A stretch of DNA of 64,000 nucleotides from JAJXXT01 sp963764465 (GTDB lineage Bacteria > Pseudomonadota > Alphaproteobacteria > Acetobacterales > Acetobacteraceae), in contig CAVXSO010000002.1 of assembly GCA_963764465.1 (NCBI GenBank), forward strand, positions 62,001 through 126,000, given 5' to 3'. Under the pieces are notes generated by a model. That model did not search any database. It saw only the letters and a list, made by a program, of their open reading frames with translations, and had not been told where the DNA came from. Position numbers and translations under genes: made by a program. The stretch's first letter is position 1. Every line of letters begins with the position of its first letter. Shown here piece after piece: positions 1 through 8,706 of the stretch.

Positions 1-156
1 ATCAACGCGCAGATACAACACGTCCTCGCCCACCAGCGCGAATAGCACCCCGTCGCGAAACAACCCGGTCTTGCCGAACATCCGCCGCATCGCAACCGGT
101 CCCAGCGGTGCGAGCTGCTCCTGCAGGAACTCGGCAAACCCCTTGCTCGCGACCAT
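1..156 (-). CDS. TfoX/Sxy N-terminal domain protein (partial)
   Basis: The first 52 codons are visible; the rest lies beyond the left edge. The protein begins MVASKGFAEFLQEQLAP and continues with RRMFGKTGLFRDGVLFALV, the conserved core of the TfoX N-terminal domain (the G-x-x-x-RRMFG-x-x-G pattern). Family members are small proteins; TfoX/Sxy of Gammaproteobacteria promotes competence gene expression, but most alphaproteobacterial members are uncharacterised and small. The ATG at 156 is the natural start because the homologous core begins right after it. I cannot see the C-terminus, so whether a second TfoX C-terminal domain follows is unknown. Confidence 0.75.
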   Translation of the reverse strand, partial: MVASKGFAEFLQEQLAPLGPVAMRRMFGKTGLFRDGVLFALVGEDVLYLRVD

Positions 157-310
157 CACGCCTCCGCCTGGTACCGCCCCAAACCTCGATAGCCCGCTGG
201 CGATACGAACCCACCCGGGTGCAACGCCCGAACTCCAGGCGTTTCCCATTGTGCCGAACCCGCACCTTGGGACGGTAGGAAAAGCGATAGCGGAACGACC
301 CCGGGGGCGG

Positions 311-1582
311 TCAGACCACCGCGCGCTGGCCGCGCCGCGCCGCCATCACCGCCGCGGCGGCCAGCAGGCAGGCCACGCCCGCGGCGGCGAAGGCCGGGAT
401 GTAGGTCGAGAGCGCATCGCGTGTGATGCCGGCGCCGATCGCGGCCGTCGCGGCGCCGAGCTGGTGCGCCGCGAAGGCCCAGCCGAACACCAGCGGCCCG
501 CGCTCGCGCTCCAGCACCTGGCCCGCCAGCCGCACCGTGGGCGGCACGGTCGCGATCCAGTCGAGCCCATAGAACACGGCGAAGGCGGAGAGCCCGACGA
601 CGGTGAAATCCAGGAATGGCAGCATCAGCAGCGACAGCCCGCGCAGCCCGTAGTACCAGAACAGCAGCACCCGGCTGTCCACGCGATCGGAAAGCCAGCC
701 ACTGGCGATGGTGCCGACGAAGTCGAACGCGCCCATCATCGCCAGCACGCTCGCGGCGGCGACGTCGGTCATGCCGAAATCGTGACAGAGCGGAATGAAA
801 TGCGTCTGCACCAGCCCGTTCGTCGACAACCCGCAGACGAAGAACGTGCCGAACAGCACCCAGAACAGAGGCCTTGTGGAGGCATCCGACAGTGCCGAGA
901 AGCTCGCGCGCACCGCGCCCTCGCGCGGCTTCGGCGGTGCCTCCACGTCGCGCGCGCCGAAGGCCGGCAGGCCCAGCGAGCCCGGATGGTCGGCGCCGAG
1001 CAGCACCACCAGCACCAGGCAGAGCACGCAGGCCAGGGTTGCCGGCAGCAGCGCCTCGCGCCAGCCGATATGGTCGGAGATCCAGGCGGCGACGGGCAGG
1101 AAGGCGAGCTGCCCCGTCGCGTTCGCCGCCGTCAGCAGGCCGAGCACCAGGCCGCGCCGCGCATGGAACCAGCGCGTCACCACCGTGGCTGCCAGCACCA
1201 TCGCCGTCATGCCGGTCGCCACGCCCACCAGCACGCCCCAGGAGAGCCAGAGCTGCCACAGCGCCGTCATGCGGCTCGCGATCACCACGCCCGCGACGAT
1301 GAGCGAGACCGCCGCCGTGACCACGGCGCGCATGCCGTAGCGCCCGATCAGCGCCGCGGCGAACGGGGCGGTGACGCCGAACAGCACCAGCCGCAGCGCC
1401 AACGGGCCGGAGACGGAAGCCGTGTCCCAGCCGAATTCCTGGCGTAGAGGCACGATCAGGATGCCGGGCATGCCGAGAGCCGCGGCCGTGGACAGCGTGG
1501 TGAGAAAGGTGATCGCCGCCATCACCCATCCGTAATGGATGCCATGGCGGGACAGCACGGGCGCGAGACGGGCAGCGAACAT
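311..1582 (-). CDS. MFS transporter
   Basis: A 423-residue integral membrane protein with about twelve hydrophobic segments and the charged loop pattern of the major facilitator superfamily (for example GRYGMRA after segment 2 and SGWLSDRVDSR after segment 8). The segment HYGWVMAAITFLTT near the N-terminus is typical of the oxalate/formate-like and CynX-like MFS branches. The substrate cannot be read from sequence. It lies 39 bases downstream of a TetR regulator on the same strand, an arrangement usual for regulated efflux, so drug or metabolite export is the simplest guess. A GAGGA ribosome binding site precedes the ATG at 1582. Confidence 0.88.
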   Translation of the reverse strand: MFAARLAPVLSRHGIHYGWVMAAITFLTTLSTAAALGMPGILIVPLRQEFGWDTASVSGPLALRLVLFGVTAPFAAALIGRYGMRAVVTAAVSLIVAGVVIASRMTALWQLWLSWGVLVGVATGMTAMVLAATVVTRWFHARRGLVLGLLTAANATGQLAFLPVAAWISDHIGWREALLPATLACVLCLVLVVLLGADHPGSLGLPAFGARDVEAPPKPREGAVRASFSALSDASTRPLFWVLFGTFFVCGLSTNGLVQTHFIPLCHDFGMTDVAAASVLAMMGAFDFVGTIASGWLSDRVDSRVLLFWYYGLRGLSLLMLPFLDFTVVGLSAFAVFYGLDWIATVPPTVRLAGQVLERERGPLVFGWAFAAHQLGAATAAIGAGITRDALSTYIPAFAAAGVACLLAAAAVMAARRGQRAVV

Positions 1583-1621
1583 GGCGGTTCCTCGGCGGAC
1601 GTTCGGTGACGGACGAGACGG

Positions 1622-2215
1622 TCAGAGGCGCGCGGCGGCGTGGGCGAGTTCTCGGGCGGATTCCAGCGCCGCGTCGGATGCGGCCGCATGCCCCCGCAGC
1701 GCGCGGGCGAGCACCAGGCCGCCGTTCATCGCGGAAAGGGCGGCCGCGGCGGCGCGGGCGCGTGCCTCGGGCGGCATGGCGGCGGGCAGCGCGTTGGCGA
1801 GTTCGGCCGCGAGCGCCGCGGCGCCCTCCGCCAGCGCGTCGGCCAGTGGACCGGGCTCGCGCGCCGCCTCCGGGCCCAGGGTGGCGATCGGGCAGCCATC
1901 GGCTGGGTTGTCGCGATGGGCGGGGCGCAGATAGGCGTCGATCAGCGCCGCGAACGGGTCGCGGCCGGCCGCGCGGGCCCGCTCCGCCCGCTCGCGCCAC
2001 TTGTCGGCGGCACGCAGCAGGGAGTTGCGCAGCGCCGCGGCGGCCAGCGCCGCCTTGCCGGGGAAGCGGCTGTAGACGGCGCCATGGGTCAGGCCCGCGG
2101 CGCGCGCGACCTCCGCGACGCCGACGCCGCCGAAGCCCCGCTCGCGGAACAGGTGCTCGGCCGCGGCGAGGATCGCGGCGGTATGGTCTTTGTGCATGGT
2201 GGTGGAGACGCGCAT
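1622..2215 (-). CDS. TetR/AcrR family transcriptional regulator
   Basis: 197 residues with an N-terminal helix-turn-helix domain (residues about 10-57: ILAAAEHLFRERGFGGVGV, then AGLTHGAVYSRFPGKAAL), the typical TetR signature, and an alanine-rich C-terminal ligand domain containing the pattern DGCPIATLG seen in the TetR C-terminal subgroup related to AcrR/NemR. It probably represses itself and the MFS gene that follows it. A perfect 10-bp inverted repeat sits immediately upstream of the start, overlapping a TTGACA box. A second in-frame ATG at 2197 (MHKDHTAAIL) is a plausible alternative start, since a transcript from the visible promoter would leave almost no leader ahead of the ATG at 2215. 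Confidence 0.9.
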   Translation of the reverse strand: MRVSTTMHKDHTAAILAAAEHLFRERGFGGVGVAEVARAAGLTHGAVYSRFPGKAALAAAALRNSLLRAADKWRERAERARAAGRDPFAALIDAYLRPAHRDNPADGCPIATLGPEAAREPGPLADALAEGAAALAAELANALPAAMPPEARARAAAAALSAMNGGLVLARALRGHAAASDAALESARELAHAAARL

Positions 2216-2220
2216 GGCAG

Positions 2221-2250
2221 AATGATGATGATGACCATCATCATTGTCAA
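2221..2250 (-). promoter_or_regulatory. Putative TetR operator and promoter
   Basis: A perfect inverted repeat: arm AATGATGATG at 2221-2230, 5-base spacer, arm CATCATCATT at 2236-2245. On the minus strand a consensus TTGACA box (plus 2245-2250) abuts the right arm, so a bound dimer would sit on the promoter spacer. The matching -10 is weak (CATCAT or ATCATT). Position 6 bases upstream of the tetR ATG fits autorepression. Binding itself is inference. Confidence 0.6.
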
Positions 2251-2293
2251 CAGCCGCTTCCGGGCGCGTCAGGCCGGGCCCGCCCTCACGGCT

Positions 2294-2869
2294 TCACGCC
2301 CGCGTCAGCGCCTGCGGGATCTCGAACAGCCCGTCGTGGTGCCGCACCTCCGGCCAGCTCTGCCCGGGCCAGCGCCAGGTCCCTTCCGGCAGCAGCGTGC
2401 GCATGACGGGCAGCGCGCAATGGAAGGGCGGCCCGCCATCGCGCCCGGTCTGCATGAACAGCGCCGCCAGCACCCCGCCCGGCCGCAGCCAGCGCGCAAG
2501 CTGCACCGTGTATTCCCGCAGCCGCGCCGGTGGCAGGGCGCAGAGGCAGGTCTGCTCGTAGACCGCGTCGAACGGTTCGCCGGGCAGGAAGGACAGCACA
2601 TCCCCCTCCAGCGCCACGCCGCCCTTCGGCGCCAGCGCCGCGCGCTGATGCGCAACCGCGGTTGGCGCGATGTCCAGCGTTGTCACGTGGAACCCGGCCT
2701 GCGCCAAGTGCAGCGGCTCGTGGCTGCGTCCGGCGCCGGGCACCAGGATGCGGCAGGGCTTCAGCGTGCCGTCCGCCAGCCAGGCGAGAAGCCCGGGCGA
2801 AACCGCCTCCCGCTGCCAGCCGGTGCGGCCTTCCTGGTAGCGTGTTTCCCACTCGTTCGTGTCGTTCAT
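2294..2869 (-). CDS. TPMT-family SAM-dependent methyltransferase
   Basis: 191 residues. The N-terminus NEWETRYQEGRTGWQ and the motif-I loop RILVPGAGRSHEPLHLA are characteristic of the thiopurine S-methyltransferase-like (TPMT) group of class I methyltransferases. TLDIAPTAV supplies the acidic SAM-ribose ligand and EQTCLCALPP the motif-IV region. In bacteria these enzymes methylate thiols, selenium or tellurium species, or unknown small molecules; the substrate here is not determined. The ATG at 2869 is chosen over the longer frame because it overlaps the upstream ygfZ stop as ATGA, indicating translational coupling. Homologues also begin at this point. Confidence 0.82.
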   Translation of the reverse strand: MNDTNEWETRYQEGRTGWQREAVSPGLLAWLADGTLKPCRILVPGAGRSHEPLHLAQAGFHVTTLDIAPTAVAHQRAALAPKGGVALEGDVLSFLPGEPFDAVYEQTCLCALPPARLREYTVQLARWLRPGGVLAALFMQTGRDGGPPFHCALPVMRTLLPEGTWRWPGQSWPEVRHHDGLFEIPQALTRA

Positions 2870-3669
2870 GCGGGCGATCCAACGTCCTCGGGCAGTTGCA
2901 TCCAACCGGGCACGCACGGCGTGAGCCCGGCACCGGCGGCCATCAGCGGGCCGTGCAGCGCGTCCAACCTTAGCGTCGCCAGTGCCATCTGGTCGATGCC
3001 GGAGCGGACAATCCCCACCTCCTGCCCCGCCGCGTCCAGCACCGGCGTGCCCGGCGGCGGCAGCGCGCCCGCGACCGCCACCGGCAACAGCCGGCGCTTC
3101 ACCAGGCCGCGATAGCGGGTGCGGGCGGTCAGCTCCTGGCCCATCCAGCAGCCTTTGTCCCAGGCGATGGCGCCGAGTTCGTCGAAGCCGGCCTCGAGCA
3201 GCACGGTCTTCTCCGGGTCATGGTCGCGGGGTTCCGGCAGGCCGAGCGGAATCCGGTGCCGCTCCCATGCCTCTACGGGGTCTGTGCCACGGCGGGACGC
3301 GGCGAGCAGACGGAACCCGGCCTGCGGCAGTCGCGGATCGGCCACGGCGCCCTCCGGCGCGTCCGGCCAGGCCACATGCACGGCAAGCGGAACCGGCTCG
3401 ATTGCGACCCTGCTCCTCAGCCGGAAGCGCAACAGCCGCGTCCGCACCAGCTCCACCTGTTCCGCCACGAGATCCAGCAGCAGCGCGTCGGCCGTCGCGT
3501 GGATGAAGAAATCCGCCAGGTACTTGCCCTGCGGCGTCAGCAGCGCGGACCACAGGCAGCGCCCGGGGGTCGCGCACGCCACGTCCGCGGAGACCAGGCC
3601 CTGGAGGTAGGCGGTGCGATCCTCGCCGCTGAGGGCAAGCACGGCGCGATCCGGCAGGTAAACGAGCAT
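2866..3669 (-). CDS. ygfZ: YgfZ/GcvT-domain folate-dependent Fe-S protein
   Basis: A 267-residue member of the YgfZ branch of the GcvT fold, which acts with tetrahydrofolate in assembly or repair of certain iron-sulfur enzymes such as MiaB (known for E. coli YgfZ). The family signature K-G-C-[FYW]-x-G-Q-E is present as KGCWMGQE around residue 185, including the essential cysteine. The start at 3669 (MLVYLPDRAVLALSG) is preferred to a longer frame whose first 61 residues are arginine-rich and unlike the family. It overlaps the downstream methyltransferase by four bases and is divergent from asnB. Confidence 0.9.
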   Translation of the reverse strand: MLVYLPDRAVLALSGEDRTAYLQGLVSADVACATPGRCLWSALLTPQGKYLADFFIHATADALLLDLVAEQVELVRTRLLRFRLRSRVAIEPVPLAVHVAWPDAPEGAVADPRLPQAGFRLLAASRRGTDPVEAWERHRIPLGLPEPRDHDPEKTVLLEAGFDELGAIAWDKGCWMGQELTARTRYRGLVKRRLLPVAVAGALPPPGTPVLDAAGQEVGIVRSGIDQMALATLRLDALHGPLMAAGAGLTPCVPGWMQLPEDVGSPA

Positions 3670-3794
3670 GGCGGCAAAGGTGGCGTCGGCACCGCGAGAC
3701 GACAAGCGTTGGCGAACCCCCCCGGTCGACAGACGCCTCAAGACAAGAATCGGGCACGATGGTAGAGCCCGCCCATGACGCATCAAACGAGACC

Positions 3795-5561
3795 ATGTGC
3801 GGCATCGCGGGGCTGATCGCCGGTCCCGGGGCGCCCCAGCCGGACGCCGCAACGCTCGCCGCCATGATCGCGGCCATGGCGCACCGGGGGCCGGATGCCG
3901 GCGGGCAGACGATCTCCGGTCGCGTCGGCATCGCGCAGAACCGGCTCGCCATCATCGACCTGGTGACCGGCGACCAGCCCTTCTTCGCCGGCACCGCGGC
4001 GCTGGTGGCGAACGGGGAGATCTACAACTACCGCGAGCTGCGCGCGGCGATGCCCGGCGTCAACTTCGCCTCGATGAGCGATTGCGAGCCGCCGCTGCAC
4101 CTCTACCTGCGCGACGGGCCGGACTACGCGCGCGCCCTGCGTGGCATGTACGCGATCGCGATTCATGACCGCGCCGCCCGCCGCGTCGCCGTCTCGCGCG
4201 ACCGCTGGGGCATCAAGCCGCTGTATTACGCACAGACGGAGCAGGGCCTCGCCTTCGCCTCGGAGGCGCAGGCGCTGATCGCGGCAGGGCTGGTGCGGCG
4301 CGGCCTGCGCCCGGCGGCGCGCGACGAACTGCTGCAGATGCAGTTCACCACCGGGGCCGAGACCATCTTCCCCGGCATCTCCCGCCTGCTGCCCGGCGAG
4401 ACGGTACAGGTGGCGGACGGCAAGATCGTCGACCGCCGCCGTGTCATCGCACTGCCGGAGAGCGGGCCGGAGGCGATCACGGAGGACGAGGCGCTCCGCC
4501 GGCTCGACCGCGCGCTCGAGGAAAGCGTCGACCTGCATCAACGCAGCGACGTGCCCTACGGCATGTTCCTCTCGGGCGGCATCGATTCGGCCACGGTGTT
4601 GACGCTGATGGCGCGCCTCAACGACCGCCCGGTGCTGGCCTTCACCGCGGGCTTCGCCGCCCAGGGCGCCGCCGACGAGCGAGAGGCCGCGAAGCGGGTG
4701 GCCACTGCGCTCGGCGCCCGGCACGAGACGCTGGACGTGACGGAGGCGATGGTCTGGCGGCACCTGCCGGAGATCGTCGCCTGCATGGACGACCCGGCGG
4801 CGGACTATGCCATCATCCCCACCTGGTTCCTCGCGCAACGCGCCCGCCAGGAGGTGAAGGTGGTGCTCTCCGGCGAGGGCGGCGACGAGATCTTTGCCGG
4901 ATACGGCCGCTACCGCAGCGCGATGCGGCCCTGGTGGCTGGGCGGGCGGGTGATGCGCGCGCGCGGCAACTTCGATCGCGTGCAGGTGCTGCGCCAGAAC
5001 CCGCGGAATTGGCGCGACGGCCAGGCGGCGGCCGAGGTACGTTCCGCCACCGCCGGGCGCACGCGGCTGATGGCGGCGCAGGCGACGGATATCGAGGACT
5101 GGCTACCGCACGACCTGCTGCTCAAGCTCGACCGCTGCCTGATGGCGCACGCGGTGGAGGGGCGCACGCCGTTGCTCGACCAGGGGGTCGCGGACGCGGC
5201 CTGGCGGCTGCCGGATTCGCTGAAGATCCGTAACGGCATGGGCAAGTGGCTGCTGCGCAAATGGCTGGAGAAGAACTGCCCCGCCGCCAATCCGTTCGGG
5301 CCGAAGCAGGGTTTCACGGTGCCGATGGGCGCCTGGATCTCGGGCGTCGGCGAGAAGCTGGGCAAGCTGGTGGCGGCCCAGGAAGGCATCCAGGAGGTCG
5401 CGGAGCCCACGCGGGTGGAGGCACTGTTTCGCCATTGCAGCGGCCGCCGCAACTCCGGGTATCTCGCCTGGATCCTGCTGTTCTATGCGCTGTGGCACCG
5501 CACGCATGTGCTGGGGCTGAAGCCGGAGGGCGATGTGTTCGAGGCACTGGCAACGCGATGA
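3795..5561 (+). CDS. asnB: Asparagine synthase, glutamine-hydrolysing
   Basis: 588 residues. The protein starts MCGIAGLI, so removal of Met exposes the Cys nucleophile of the class II glutaminase domain (residues about 1-200). The synthase domain carries the ATP-pyrophosphatase loop FLSGGIDSATV near residue 258 and the SGEGGDEIFAGYGRY segment. It converts aspartate, glutamine and ATP to asparagine in the cytoplasm. The ATG at 3795 is required to place Cys at position 2; the upstream in-frame ATG at 3759 would bury it. The stop overlaps the dihydroorotase start as ATGA, so the pair is an operon. AsnB paralogues sometimes amidate other acceptors, so a specialised role cannot be excluded. Confidence 0.9.
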   Translation: MCGIAGLIAGPGAPQPDAATLAAMIAAMAHRGPDAGGQTISGRVGIAQNRLAIIDLVTGDQPFFAGTAALVANGEIYNYRELRAAMPGVNFASMSDCEPPLHLYLRDGPDYARALRGMYAIAIHDRAARRVAVSRDRWGIKPLYYAQTEQGLAFASEAQALIAAGLVRRGLRPAARDELLQMQFTTGAETIFPGISRLLPGETVQVADGKIVDRRRVIALPESGPEAITEDEALRRLDRALEESVDLHQRSDVPYGMFLSGGIDSATVLTLMARLNDRPVLAFTAGFAAQGAADEREAAKRVATALGARHETLDVTEAMVWRHLPEIVACMDDPAADYAIIPTWFLAQRARQEVKVVLSGEGGDEIFAGYGRYRSAMRPWWLGGRVMRARGNFDRVQVLRQNPRNWRDGQAAAEVRSATAGRTRLMAAQATDIEDWLPHDLLLKLDRCLMAHAVEGRTPLLDQGVADAAWRLPDSLKIRNGMGKWLLRKWLEKNCPAANPFGPKQGFTVPMGAWISGVGEKLGKLVAAQEGIQEVAEPTRVEALFRHCSGRRNSGYLAWILLFYALWHRTHVLGLKPEGDVFEALATR

Positions 5562-6883
5562 ATCCTTTCGATCTCGTTATCAAGAACGGCACCTGCCTCA
5601 CGCCATGGGGGCGCGTGCAGACCGATGTGGCGGTGCGGCACGGGCGCATCGCGGGCTTCCAGGGCGGCGAGGCGCGGCAGGTGATCGACGCCACTGGGCT
5701 CATGGTGCTGCCGGGCCTGATCGACCCGCACGTGCATCTGCGCGACCCCGGAACGGGCGATGCCAGTGGTGCCACGGTCGAGAGCATACCCACGGGTACG
5801 AAGGCCGCGGTGTTGGGCGGCGTTGCCTGCGTGTTCGACATGCCGAACACCAGCCCCGCCGCGACGGATGCCGCGACGCTCGCTACGAAACGCGCGTATG
5901 CGGGCAAGAACGCCTGGTGCGATATCGGGCTCTATGTCGGGGCGACGAAGAACAACATCGCGAGCCTCGGCACGCTGGAGGCGGAGCCAGGTGTCTGTGC
6001 CATCAAGGTGTTCGCCGGCTCCTCCACGGGCGATCTCCTGATCGAGGACGACGAGAGCCTGGAGCGGGTCATGCGCAGCGGGCGCCGGCGCATCGCCTAT
6101 CACAGCGAGGACGAGTACCGGCTGCGCGAGCGGCGCGCGATGTTCCACCAGGGCCAGCCCTACGCGATGCACGCCGAGTGGCGGGATGTGGAATGCGCCT
6201 TCCTCGGCACCAGGCGGCTGATGGCGCTGGCGATGCGCACCGGCAGGCCCGCGCATATCCTGCACGTTTCGACAGCGGAAGAACTTGCCTACCTTCGCGA
6301 CTACCGCGAGGTCGCGACGGTGGAAGTGCTGGTGAACCACCTCACGCAGATCGCCCCGGACGCGTATGACCGCCTCGGCGCCTACGCGGTGATGAACCCG
6401 CCGATCCGCGACCGCCGGCACTGGGAGGCGGCGTGGGCAGCCGTCGCGGACGGCACGGTCGATTGCATCGGCTCAGACCACGCGCCGCACAGCCGGGAGG
6501 CAAAGGCCAGGCCCTGGCCGGACACCGCGGCCGGCCTTACCGGCGTGCAGACGATCGTGCCGGTGATGCTGGACCACGTGAACGCCGGGCGGCTCTCGCT
6601 TGAGCGGATGGTGGACCTGATGTGCGCCGGCCCCGCGCGTGTGTACGGCGCCGTCGGCAAGGGCCGCATCGCCGCCGGCTACGACGGCGACTTCACCCTG
6701 GTCGACATGGGCGCCGAGCGCGTCATCGAGGAAAGCTGGATCGCCTCCCCCTGCGGCTGGACCCCGTTCGCCGGCATGCGCGTCAGGGGCTGGCCCGTCG
6801 CCACCGTGGTGCGCGGCAACGTGGTGATGCGCGACGGCGAGGTGCTCGGCGCGCCGGTGGGGAAGGTCGTTTCGTTCGGCTGA
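5558..6883 (+). CDS. pyrC: Dihydroorotase, class I
   Basis: 441 residues of the amidohydrolase superfamily. The HxH metal motif is in GLIDPHVHLRDPG (about residue 59), the carboxylated lysine in CAIKVFAGSSTGDL (about 150), metal-binding histidines in AYHSEDE (about 182) and HILHVST (about 235), and the catalytic Asp in IGSDHAPHS (about 305). The enzyme cyclises carbamoyl aspartate to dihydroorotate in pyrimidine synthesis. Length and motif spacing match class I dihydroorotases. The related allantoinases and hydantoinases lack this combination, but a paralogue with a different amide substrate remains possible. It is coupled to asnB by a 4-base overlap and ends convergently next to the flavin-reductase-like gene. 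Confidence 0.85.
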   Translation: MNPFDLVIKNGTCLTPWGRVQTDVAVRHGRIAGFQGGEARQVIDATGLMVLPGLIDPHVHLRDPGTGDASGATVESIPTGTKAAVLGGVACVFDMPNTSPAATDAATLATKRAYAGKNAWCDIGLYVGATKNNIASLGTLEAEPGVCAIKVFAGSSTGDLLIEDDESLERVMRSGRRRIAYHSEDEYRLRERRAMFHQGQPYAMHAEWRDVECAFLGTRRLMALAMRTGRPAHILHVSTAEELAYLRDYREVATVEVLVNHLTQIAPDAYDRLGAYAVMNPPIRDRRHWEAAWAAVADGTVDCIGSDHAPHSREAKARPWPDTAAGLTGVQTIVPVMLDHVNAGRLSLERMVDLMCAGPARVYGAVGKGRIAAGYDGDFTLVDMGAERVIEESWIASPCGWTPFAGMRVRGWPVATVVRGNVVMRDGEVLGAPVGKVVSFG

Positions 6884-6892
6884 GCGTTTTCG

Positions 6893-7498
6893 CTACACCC
6901 CGGCAGGCAGCTTCGCGCGCATCATCTCCCGCCGGTCGAATTTTCGCCCATCAACGACGAAGGTGCCGTCGCCGATGGCGTGGATCAGGCGGCGTTCCTT
7001 GCGCGCCGGGTCGATATGCGCCGCGACGGTTTCGAGGATGACGATGTTGTGGTCGTCGATGATGTCGCGCACGCGGCATTCGAGGTTGGCGAGGCATTGC
7101 TCGATGAGCGGCGGGCGGACCTGCTTCGCCTTCGCGCGGGTGAGGCGGAATTTCTCGAATTTGTCCGTGTCCGCGCCGGAGCAGGTGCCGACGCCGACCA
7201 CCTTGTCGAGCAGGTCGATCGTCGGGATCGCGATGACGCACTCCTTCGTGGCCGTGAGCGCCGCGTAGGAGTGATTCCAGGGGCCGGTGGTGAGCGCGAA
7301 TCCGCCGGCGAAATCCAGCACCATGGTCCAGGAAATGGTCATGATGTTGTCATGCGTGCCGTCATGGGTGGTCACCATGATGACCGGCCCACATTCCATC
7401 AGCGTGAACGCCTTGCCGATCGGAAGGTTTCGCATGCGCGCCTCCGGTAGTTGGGTCCAGCGACCGTCGCGCGAGTAGCGCGCCTTCGTCATGGCCAT
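6893..7498 (-). CDS. Flavin reductase-like FMN-binding protein
   Basis: 201 residues with the split-barrel flavin-reductase fold: GPVIMVTTHDGTHDNIMTIS near residue 38 and the strand pair DFAGGFALTTGPWNHSYAAL followed by TKECVIAIPT match the family in which FMN is bound at the barrel edge. Such proteins either reduce flavin with NAD(P)H for a partner monooxygenase or are stand-alone FMN proteins of unknown role. No monooxygenase partner is adjacent. It is the last gene of a minus-strand group with a CoA-transferase and a lyase. Starts at 7498 (MAMTKARY) and 7492 are equally plausible. Confidence 0.75.
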   Translation of the reverse strand: MAMTKARYSRDGRWTQLPEARMRNLPIGKAFTLMECGPVIMVTTHDGTHDNIMTISWTMVLDFAGGFALTTGPWNHSYAALTATKECVIAIPTIDLLDKVVGVGTCSGADTDKFEKFRLTRAKAKQVRPPLIEQCLANLECRVRDIIDDHNIVILETVAAHIDPARKERRLIHAIGDGTFVVDGRKFDRREMMRAKLPAGV

Positions 7499-7528
7499 CT
7501 CTGGTGGGTCCGGGCAGAACCCGGAATG

Positions 7529-8701
7529 CTATCCTATAGCCTTTTCGCCCCGCAGTTTCGCGATCTCCGCATCGCTATAGCCGATTTCCCGCGCAATCTC
7601 ATCCGTCTGCTGGCCGACCGCGGGGATGTCGTGTGTCAGTCCCGGCCGTTCGCCGTCGATCGCGATGGGCAGCGCCGGGAGCTTGCTCGTCCGCCCGTCC
7701 GGCAGCGTCACCGGCACCAGCCCGCCGGCGGCATTGAGGTGCGGGTCGTCGAACAATTCCACCGGCCGCGTGATCGGCGCAAAGGGCAGGCCGAGCTTCT
7801 CGCAGCGGTCGGCGAGGTCCTTCGTCGTGTACTGCTTCAGCACCTCGGCGACGCGGGGCAGCGTGCGGTCGCGGGCGGCGACGCGCTGTGCGGAGTTGCC
7901 GAGGGTGGGGTCGTTCGCGAACTCCGGCAGGCCGAACGCCTCGCAGAATATCGCCCATTGCGTATCCGTCACGACGCCGACGAACAGGCGGCTGTCGCTG
8001 GTCTCGAAGATGTCGTAGATCGGCCAGGCCGGGCGCCGGTCCGTCATCGGCGGCGCCTCTGTCCCCGTCACCGCGTATTGCGCCATGTGCTGCGCCACGA
8101 GCAGCGCGTTGTTCTCGAACAGGCCGGACTGGATGTGCCGGCCACGGCCGGTGCGGTGGCGTTCCTCGATGGCGGCGAGGATGCCGATGGCGCCGAACAT
8201 GCCGCCCATGATGTCGTTGACGGAGCTGCCCGCGCGCAAGGGGCGGTCGCGGAAGCCGGTCATATAGGCAAGCCCGCCCATCATCTGCACCACCTCGTCG
8301 AGCGCCACGCGGTGGTCGTAGGGACCGGGCAGGAAGCCCTTGTTGGAGCAGTAGATGAGGCGCGGGTTCTCCGCCATCAGCGCCTTCGCGCCGAGGCCGA
8401 GCTTGTCCATCGCACCGGGGCGGAAATTCTCCACCACAGCATCCGCGGTGGCGACCAGGCGCTTTACCAGCGCAAGTCCCTCCGGCTGCTTCATGTCCAC
8501 GGCGATGCTGCGCTTGTTGCGGTTCATCAACGTGAAGAACCCGGCGCCAGCGCCGGTGAGGCGGCGCGTGTTGTCGCCCGCGGGGTAGGGCTCGACCTTG
8601 ATCACGTCGGCGCCGAGGTCGCCGAGCACCAGGCCCGTGGTCGGGCCCATGATCATGTGGACGAACTCGACGACCCGAATCCCCTTGAGCGGCAGCTCCA
8701 T
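7529..8701 (-). CDS. CaiB/BaiF family (class III) CoA-transferase
   Basis: 390 residues. The N-terminus LKGIRVVEFVHMIMGPTTG, the LGDLGADVIKVEPYPAGD block and NRNKRSIAVDMK are hallmarks of class III CoA-transferases. The catalytic aspartate is probably in the VALDEVVQMMGGLAYMTG region. These enzymes move CoA between carboxylic acids without a ping-pong free CoA step. The acid pair cannot be deduced. The gene begins 5 bases after the stop of the HMG-CoA-lyase-like gene, so the two are co-translated and a CoA-activated branched acid may be passed between them (inference). Confidence 0.88.
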   Translation of the reverse strand: MELPLKGIRVVEFVHMIMGPTTGLVLGDLGADVIKVEPYPAGDNTRRLTGAGAGFFTLMNRNKRSIAVDMKQPEGLALVKRLVATADAVVENFRPGAMDKLGLGAKALMAENPRLIYCSNKGFLPGPYDHRVALDEVVQMMGGLAYMTGFRDRPLRAGSSVNDIMGGMFGAIGILAAIEERHRTGRGRHIQSGLFENNALLVAQHMAQYAVTGTEAPPMTDRRPAWPIYDIFETSDSRLFVGVVTDTQWAIFCEAFGLPEFANDPTLGNSAQRVAARDRTLPRVAEVLKQYTTKDLADRCEKLGLPFAPITRPVELFDDPHLNAAGGLVPVTLPDGRTSKLPALPIAIDGERPGLTHDIPAVGQQTDEIAREIGYSDAEIAKLRGEKAIG

Positions 8702-8706
8702 GATGC

